Source of the DNA: Gracilimonas tropica DSM 19535
GTDB taxonomy: Bacteria; Bacteroidota; Rhodothermia; Balneolales; Balneolaceae
Assembly: GCF_000375425.1 (NCBI RefSeq)
Contig: NZ_AQXG01000003.1
Span: 1-64,000, forward strand
Direction of reading: 5' to 3'
DNA length: 64,000 nt
Part shown: positions 59,894-64,000 of the stretch, piece after piece
Numbering within the stretch: position 1 is the first letter of the stretch
Layout: each line of letters starts with the position of its first letter
Program-made: the position numbers and the translations under genes
Notes under the pieces: model-generated
What the model was told of the DNA's origin: nothing
Seen by the model: only the letters and a program-made list of their open reading frames with translations
Database searches by the model: none

Positions 59894-61180
59894 TTATTTA
59901 TCTGCTTCTCCCATTACTGGATCAACTCCTCCAATTATAACTACCGTGTCGGCTACCATTTCACCATCCAAAATATTTTCCAATACCTGAAGATTACGGA
60001 AGGATGGAGCATTTACTTTTAATCTCCATGGATGTCCGGTACCGTCACTTTGTATGAAATATCCTAATTCGCCTTTGGGTGATTCCACAGCATGATAAAC
60101 TTCCTTTCCTGCCGGTGGACAAATTCCGGTGTCGGTCATCATGAAATCGTGGATCATGCCTTCCATTGAATAATATACTTCATCTTTGGAAGGGTAGGCG
60201 TGCTTTGCATTATTTGCCCGAATTGGGCCTTTAGGCATCTTATCAAAACACTGGTTAATGATCTTTAAACTTTCAGCCATTTCTTCCATACGCACGAAAT
60301 AACGGGCCAGATTATCGCCCTCCATGCGGGTTGGTACTTCGAAATCTACTTTATCATATTGCAAATATGGCTTAATAATTCGCTGGTCAACCTGATAGCC
60401 TGAAGCTCTGAGAACAGGCCCGGTTGCACCAATATCTAATGCATTTTCAGTTTTAAGAATACCAACGTTGGCATTACGATCGATGAAAATCCGGTTGCGG
60501 TCGAGCAAGCCATGCCAGTCTTTTAGTTCTTGCTCAAATTTAGTTACAAACTCTTTGATCCTGCCTACCGCACGGTCAGTGAAATCGTTAGCAACCCCGC
60601 CAATTCTTGAATGTGAAACTGTAAATCGGTGGCCGGCTACTTCATCAAAAATATCGTAGATCTTTTCACGCTCGCGAAAAGTCCATATAAAGAATGAGAT
60701 AGCTCCCGCATCCATAACCATGGTTCCAAGCCACAGAAGGTGAGATGAAATCCGAGCGAGCTCCATACAGATCATTCGGATGTACTGAGCTCGTTCCGGC
60801 ACTTCTACTTCGGCGAGTTTCTCTACAGCCATACATAAAGCAACATTATTACTGTAGGGAGAAAGGTAATCCATGCGGTCGGTGTAGGGCATGAATTCCT
60901 GGTAGGTTTTATTTTCTGCTATTTTTTCTACACCACGGTGCAGATATCCAATATCTAATTTCGTTTTTTCGATAAGCTCACCCCGCAACTGAAGCACGAG
61001 ACGAAGAACCCCGTGGGTGGCAGGGTGCTGTGGACCCATATTCAGGATCATTTTAGCATTCAGCGGATCTTCAGCATCGATTTCTTCAATAGTTGTATGC
61101 TTATCCTCGAGGCTTTTATATATACCCCGCTGATGCTTTTCGAAAAACTGTGGTTTTACTTTACTGTTAATTTCGTTCAT
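59894..61180 (-). CDS. nuoD: NADH-quinone oxidoreductase subunit D
   Basis: A 428-residue subunit forming the quinone chamber with NuoB. Conserved GPQHPATHGVLRL, YLHRGVEKIAE, SHLLWLGT and the C-terminal DPVMGEADK are present. It is a stand-alone protein here, not fused to NuoC as in some lineages. It begins 6 bases after nuoC and abuts nuoE. Confidence 0.97.
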   Translation of the reverse strand: MNEINSKVKPQFFEKHQRGIYKSLEDKHTTIEEIDAEDPLNAKMILNMGPQHPATHGVLRLVLQLRGELIEKTKLDIGYLHRGVEKIAENKTYQEFMPYTDRMDYLSPYSNNVALCMAVEKLAEVEVPERAQYIRMICMELARISSHLLWLGTMVMDAGAISFFIWTFREREKIYDIFDEVAGHRFTVSHSRIGGVANDFTDRAVGRIKEFVTKFEQELKDWHGLLDRNRIFIDRNANVGILKTENALDIGATGPVLRASGYQVDQRIIKPYLQYDKVDFEVPTRMEGDNLARYFVRMEEMAESLKIINQCFDKMPKGPIRANNAKHAYPSKDEVYYSMEGMIHDFMMTDTGICPPAGKEVYHAVESPKGELGYFIQSDGTGHPWRLKVNAPSFRNLQVLENILDGEMVADTVVIIGGVDPVMGEADK

Positions 61181-61186
61181 AATGCC

Positions 61187-61699
61187 TTACTCCGTATCTG
61201 GGGTTGTGTTAGGCAGTTCAATGGATCCCGGAATCCCCAGCAGAGGGAATTCTTTTCTTAAGGGATAATATTCATAATCTTCCGGCATGTAGATTCTTCG
61301 AAGATCCGGATGGCCTTCAAACCGTACACCATACATATCATAGACTTCCCGCTCCATCCATCCGGCAGCCTTCCAGACAGAAGTTACAGAGTCAACGGCG
61401 GGGTCTTCTTCCTCAACACGGATCTTAACAAAGATTCGGTCTTGGGTGCGGAGATTCATAATGTTGTAAATCACTTCGAAGCGTTCATCTGAGGTATATC
61501 GATCCGTTCCGATGATATCACACAAAAAGATGAAGTGATGTTTACTCTTAAGGTAATTAAGGATTTCTTTGATGTTCTCAGCCTCGACCCGGATGTAGGT
61601 ATGATCGCAGGAATTATAAACCTCGATCAAGTCTTCTGAAAAATCAGAAGAGAGTCCGTTAACAACACCTTGTACCGTTTCAGTTAGTTCTAAACTCAT
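61187..61699 (-). CDS. nuoC: NADH-quinone oxidoreductase subunit C
   Basis: A 170-residue soluble subunit of the hydrophilic arm. Conserved WMEREVYDMYGVRFEGHPDL and YPLRKEFPL identify it. Length is typical. Coupled to nuoB (3 bases) and nuoD (6 bases). Confidence 0.96.
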   Translation of the reverse strand: MSLELTETVQGVVNGLSSDFSEDLIEVYNSCDHTYIRVEAENIKEILNYLKSKHHFIFLCDIIGTDRYTSDERFEVIYNIMNLRTQDRIFVKIRVEEEDPAVDSVTSVWKAAGWMEREVYDMYGVRFEGHPDLRRIYMPEDYEYYPLRKEFPLLGIPGSIELPNTTPDTE

Positions 61700-61702
61700 A
61701 TC

Positions 61703-62185
61703 TTAGGTATCCAGTAAAACAGAATGCTCGGTTTTAATTTTATCTTGGATCTTCATGAGGGCATGAAGCAGGGCATCGGGCCGTGGCGGGCACCCGGAAA
61801 TATAGGCATCAACCGGCAAGTAATTATCTACTCCTTGTACCACTCCATAGCAACGATGCATACCACCGGTAGAAGCACAAGCTCCCATGGCGATACACCA
61901 CTTTGGGTCAGGCATTTGATCCCAGATCCTTCGTATGGCATGTGACATTTTATAGGTAGACCAACCGGCCACGATCATAACGTCACTTTGACGAGGAGAG
62001 AACCGCATTACCTCAGATCCAAACCGTGAGGCATCGTAACGGGGGCCGGCGAAGGCCATCATTTCGATAGCGCAACAGGCTAAACCCATCGGCATAGGCC
62101 AGGCTGCATTAGCCCGGGCCCAGTTAGTCAGAGCATCAATTTTTGTTGTGAAAAAACCTTCACCAAGTGCTGATTCAATTCCCAT
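61703..62185 (-). CDS. nuoB: NADH-quinone oxidoreductase subunit B
   Basis: A 160-residue subunit carrying the terminal N2 4Fe-4S cluster next to quinone. The cluster ligands are visible: [10 protein letters not shown], then GACASTGG and [11 protein letters not shown]. Together with NuoD it forms the quinone-reduction site. Nine bases after nuoA. Confidence 0.97.
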   Translation of the reverse strand: MGIESALGEGFFTTKIDALTNWARANAAWPMPMGLACCAIEMMAFAGPRYDASRFGSEVMRFSPRQSDVMIVAGWSTYKMSHAIRRIWDQMPDPKWCIAMGACASTGGMHRCYGVVQGVDNYLPVDAYISGCPPRPDALLHALMKIQDKIKTEHSVLLDT

Positions 62186-62194
62186 GGTAAATAA

Positions 62195-62569
62195 TTATGC
62201 TTTAAAGTGATTTAAGTCCCAATCCAAAGTGCCTTTCTTCAAGGTATAGAAGAGACCTACAAATAATACTACGATAAATACCATCATGGCCATGAACGTT
62301 CCAAAACCAAGTTCTAAGTAACGTACTGCCCATGGATAGATGAAGACAACTTCCAGATCAAACACGATAAACTCCATAGCAACAAGATAAAAGCTAATGG
62401 AATAACGATCGCGTGCTTCACCAACCGGATCCATGCCACTTTCATAGGGCTTTAGTTTGGTTTGGTTCGGGCGAAAAGGACCGAGAATTTTGGAAAGGGA
62501 TAACAACACAAAAGCCAAAACAACGGCCACAATGGCAAGAATTAAAATCGGAAAATAATTTTCGAGCAT
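62195..62569 (-). CDS. nuoA: NADH-quinone oxidoreductase subunit A
   Basis: A 124-residue membrane subunit with three hydrophobic helices (ILILAIVAVVLAFVLL, FYLVAMEFIVFDLEVVFIYP, MAMMVFIVVLFVGLFYTL). The loop YESGMDPVGEARDRYSISFY is the conserved NuoA signature. First gene of the operon, downstream of the promoter at 62601-62629. Confidence 0.97.
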   Translation of the reverse strand: MLENYFPILILAIVAVVLAFVLLSLSKILGPFRPNQTKLKPYESGMDPVGEARDRYSISFYLVAMEFIVFDLEVVFIYPWAVRYLELGFGTFMAMMVFIVVLFVGLFYTLKKGTLDWDLNHFKA

Positions 62570-62600
62570 ATTCTGTAATGTTCTCGGTTAATAGGCTGAA

Positions 62601-62629
62601 AAGTTAGCCTCAATGTTATGCAATGTCAA
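62601..62629 (-). promoter_or_regulatory. Sigma-70-like promoter of the nuo operon
   Basis: On the minus strand TTGACA (62629-62624) and TAACTT (62606-62601) are separated by exactly 17 bases. The -10 box is 32 bases before the nuoA start codon. A consensus -35 box is notable, as Bacteroidetes proper normally use a different promoter type. Confidence 0.7.
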
Positions 62630-62703
62630 CGAAAGTGGGCGAGAATATAGGCTTTATTTGAATTTTTATGGAAGAAAAAACCAAGAAATTTCAATAAACT
62701 TTT

Positions 62704-62731
62704 TTGAACCGTTAAAAGTTGGATTTATAAA
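62704..62731 (+). promoter_or_regulatory. Possible promoter of the DUF151 gene
   Basis: TTGAAC (62704-62709) and TATAAA (62726-62731) are separated by 16 bases, 59 bases before the ATG at 62791. It is divergent to the nuo promoter in the same gap. Plausible but not unique in an AT-rich region. Confidence 0.5.
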
Positions 62732-62790
62732 GAGCTTGGTTTAACACTTAACTAAAAATCATTACCTTTTAAACAAACATATATAAGTTC

Positions 62791-63384
62791 ATGGCAGGTG
62801 AAGATTTGAGTAAGATCAGAATGGAAATTTTGGGACTTTCAACAAGTCCCAGCAGTGGTGGGGCATACGCACTAATATTAACCGAAGCTGAAGGGAACCA
62901 ACGATTGCCAATTATCATTGGTTCTTTTGAAGCGCAAGCTATCGCACTTGAGCTTGAAAACATAAAACCACCGAGGCCAATGACGCACGACTTGCTTAAG
63001 AATTTTGTTCTGAGTTTCGATACTGAAGTGAAGCAAGTGTATATCAATGATTTGTCAGAAGGTACTTTTTATGCGCAGATCATTTATGAACGTGAGAACC
63101 AATTGATCGAGTTAGATGCACGGCCAAGCGATGCTATTGCACTTGCAGTCCGATTCAAAGCTCCTATTTTTGTGAATGAAAAAGTTCTTCAAGAAGCAGG
63201 TATTAGCACAGAGCCTGAACACCAAACGCTGGAACAAGCCCTGAAGTCGGAAGAGGGGGCCGCTGGACAAAAAGAACTTAGTCAACTCGAAAAATTAGAA
63301 GAAGAGCTTAAAACAGCGATAGAAACTGAAAACTATGAGAAGGCGGCAAAAATCAGAGACCGCATTTCAAAAATGAAAGGATAA
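62791..63384 (+). CDS. DUF151 bifunctional-nuclease-family protein with UVR motif
   Basis: A 197-residue protein. Residues 8-135 are a DUF151/BFN domain (LPIIIGSFEAQAIALELE, ARPSDAIALAVRFKAPIFV), a family with reported nuclease activity. The C-terminal 35 residues form a UvrB/UvrC-type UVR helical hairpin (LEKLEEELKTAIETENYEKA...RDRISKMKG). This fusion is common in Bacteroidota relatives. It is followed after 3 bases by bshC, and divergent from nuoA. Confidence 0.9.
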   Translation: MAGEDLSKIRMEILGLSTSPSSGGAYALILTEAEGNQRLPIIIGSFEAQAIALELENIKPPRPMTHDLLKNFVLSFDTEVKQVYINDLSEGTFYAQIIYERENQLIELDARPSDAIALAVRFKAPIFVNEKVLQEAGISTEPEHQTLEQALKSEEGAAGQKELSQLEKLEEELKTAIETENYEKAAKIRDRISKMKG

Positions 63385-63387
63385 ATT

Positions 63388-64000
63388 TTGGATATATCTG
63401 GTTGTTCATTTACTGAACTTTCTTACTCAAACCTGTTCAACACATACATAAATAATTTTAAAAAGCTTGATAATTTCTATCAATATGACCCTCTTGATGA
63501 GCATCAGGTTAAAGATAGAGCAAAGGGATTAAGATCATCGGCTTACCTTAAAGATCTTATTCCGGCACTAAAGGCTTATCACGAGGAACTTGGGATATTA
63601 TCCGATCAATCAGAAGCCTTGAACAAATTGGGGGAAGATGGATCCTTGGTCGTAGTGACCGGGCAGCAATTAGGGATGTATGGCGGGCCGATTTATACGG
63701 TTTACAAAACTATGACCGCTGTGCTTTTAGCGCGAAAATATGAAAAGATATTGGGCCGCCCTGTAGTACCTGTTTTTTGGCTTGCTGACGAAGATCATGA
63801 TTTCGAGGAAATAGCCTGGACCGGAATATTCGGGCGCAACGATTTTCATAAGCTCAGATATGAAGGAGAAAGTCATAACCTGCCTGTTTCACAGGAAATC
63901 ATTTCTGAATACATAAGTACGTTTAGATCGAGTGTAAAGGAAGAACTTTTTGATACAGATTTTTCCGGGAAATTGTGGGAACAGCTGGATGAACATTATC
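63388..64000 (+). CDS. bshC: Bacillithiol synthase BshC, N-terminal part (runs off right edge)
   Basis: An open frame from TTG 63388 reads to the end of the window (about 204 residues). It contains the BshC hallmarks VVTGQQLGMYGGPIYTVYKT and VPVFWLADEDHDFEEIAW. BshC adds cysteine to glucosaminyl-malate to make bacillithiol, a low-molecular-weight thiol. No ATG is available in frame near the start, so TTG is used, 3 bases after the DUF151 stop. C-terminus outside the window. Confidence 0.9.
   Translation, partial: MDISGCSFTELSYSNLFNTYINNFKKLDNFYQYDPLDEHQVKDRAKGLRSSAYLKDLIPALKAYHEELGILSDQSEALNKLGEDGSLVVVTGQQLGMYGGPIYTVYKTMTAVLLARKYEKILGRPVVPVFWLADEDHDFEEIAWTGIFGRNDFHKLRYEGESHNLPVSQEIISEYISTFRSSVKEELFDTDFSGKLWEQLDEHY

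Noticed and set aside
1..64000. CRISPR array or rRNA operon
   Set aside because: No regularly spaced direct repeats and no rRNA-like blocks seen on either strand.

Overview
The window looks like the chromosome of a marine member of the Balneolota/Rhodothermia branch near Bacteroidota. This is an inference. It rests on the mix of bacillithiol synthesis (bshC), a split nuo operon, very large PAS/GAF histidine kinases with Rcp1-like receivers, Bacteroidota-style lipoproteins, moderate GC, and promoters that still look like ordinary sigma-70 sites (TTGACA-N17-TAACTT before nuoA). No rRNA gene is present, so the species cannot be named.

Region 1 (1-1799) holds the start of a secreted protein that runs off the left edge, then about 500 bases of AT-rich non-coding DNA. 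Region 2 (1800-18989) is the most unusual part. It opens with an initiator-tRNA-like sequence whose anticodon stem is interrupted by a perfect 16-bp palindrome, followed by 22 tightly packed plus-strand genes. I see no terminase, portal, tail or baseplate gene. Nine small proteins end in a glycine-rich transmembrane segment with a short, mostly basic tail. There is a 249-residue beta-rich protein made of two diverged copies, which suggests a double jelly-roll capsid protein, and a 483-residue protein with an internal duplication, likely a spike. There is also a membrane-anchored transglutaminase-like protein and a lysis set (lytic transglycosylase, peptidoglycan-binding protein, M15 peptidase, holin, spanin-like protein). 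A 1560-residue polyvalent protein joins a RadA-like ATPase, an ArdC-like ssDNA-binding/zincin pair, a DUF2958-like segment and a DdrB/ParB-like domain. I read this as an integrated tailless, internal-membrane virus of the general PRD1/PM2/P23-77 style, with no named family that I can recognise.

Region 3 (19059-25566) is the accessory tail of the island: a type ISP-like restriction-modification enzyme with an AT-rich target-recognition segment, a DUF4365 nuclease-like protein, a truncated tyrosine-recombinase relic, an intact tyrosine recombinase, a strong terminator and a tRNA-Leu(CAA). Virus and defence genes may form one element of about 23.7 kb, but I found no flanking direct repeat that proves its ends.

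Region 4 (25642-42401) is ordinary chromosome: galE, an Hpt protein and a thioesterase on the minus strand; then parA with a ribbon-helix-helix partner, the recC-recB-recD operon, a lipoprotein, an FKBP lipoprotein, a DEAD-box RNA helicase and a PhoA-type alkaline phosphatase. Region 5 (42634-53854) is a four-gene minus-strand signalling block: three histidine kinases and a single-domain receiver. Region 6 (54011-64000) holds an outer-membrane barrel, a lipoprotein, the respiratory complex I genes nuoA-nuoH ending in a terminator (nuoI-nuoN are absent here), and, divergently, a DUF151/UVR protein followed by the start of bshC.
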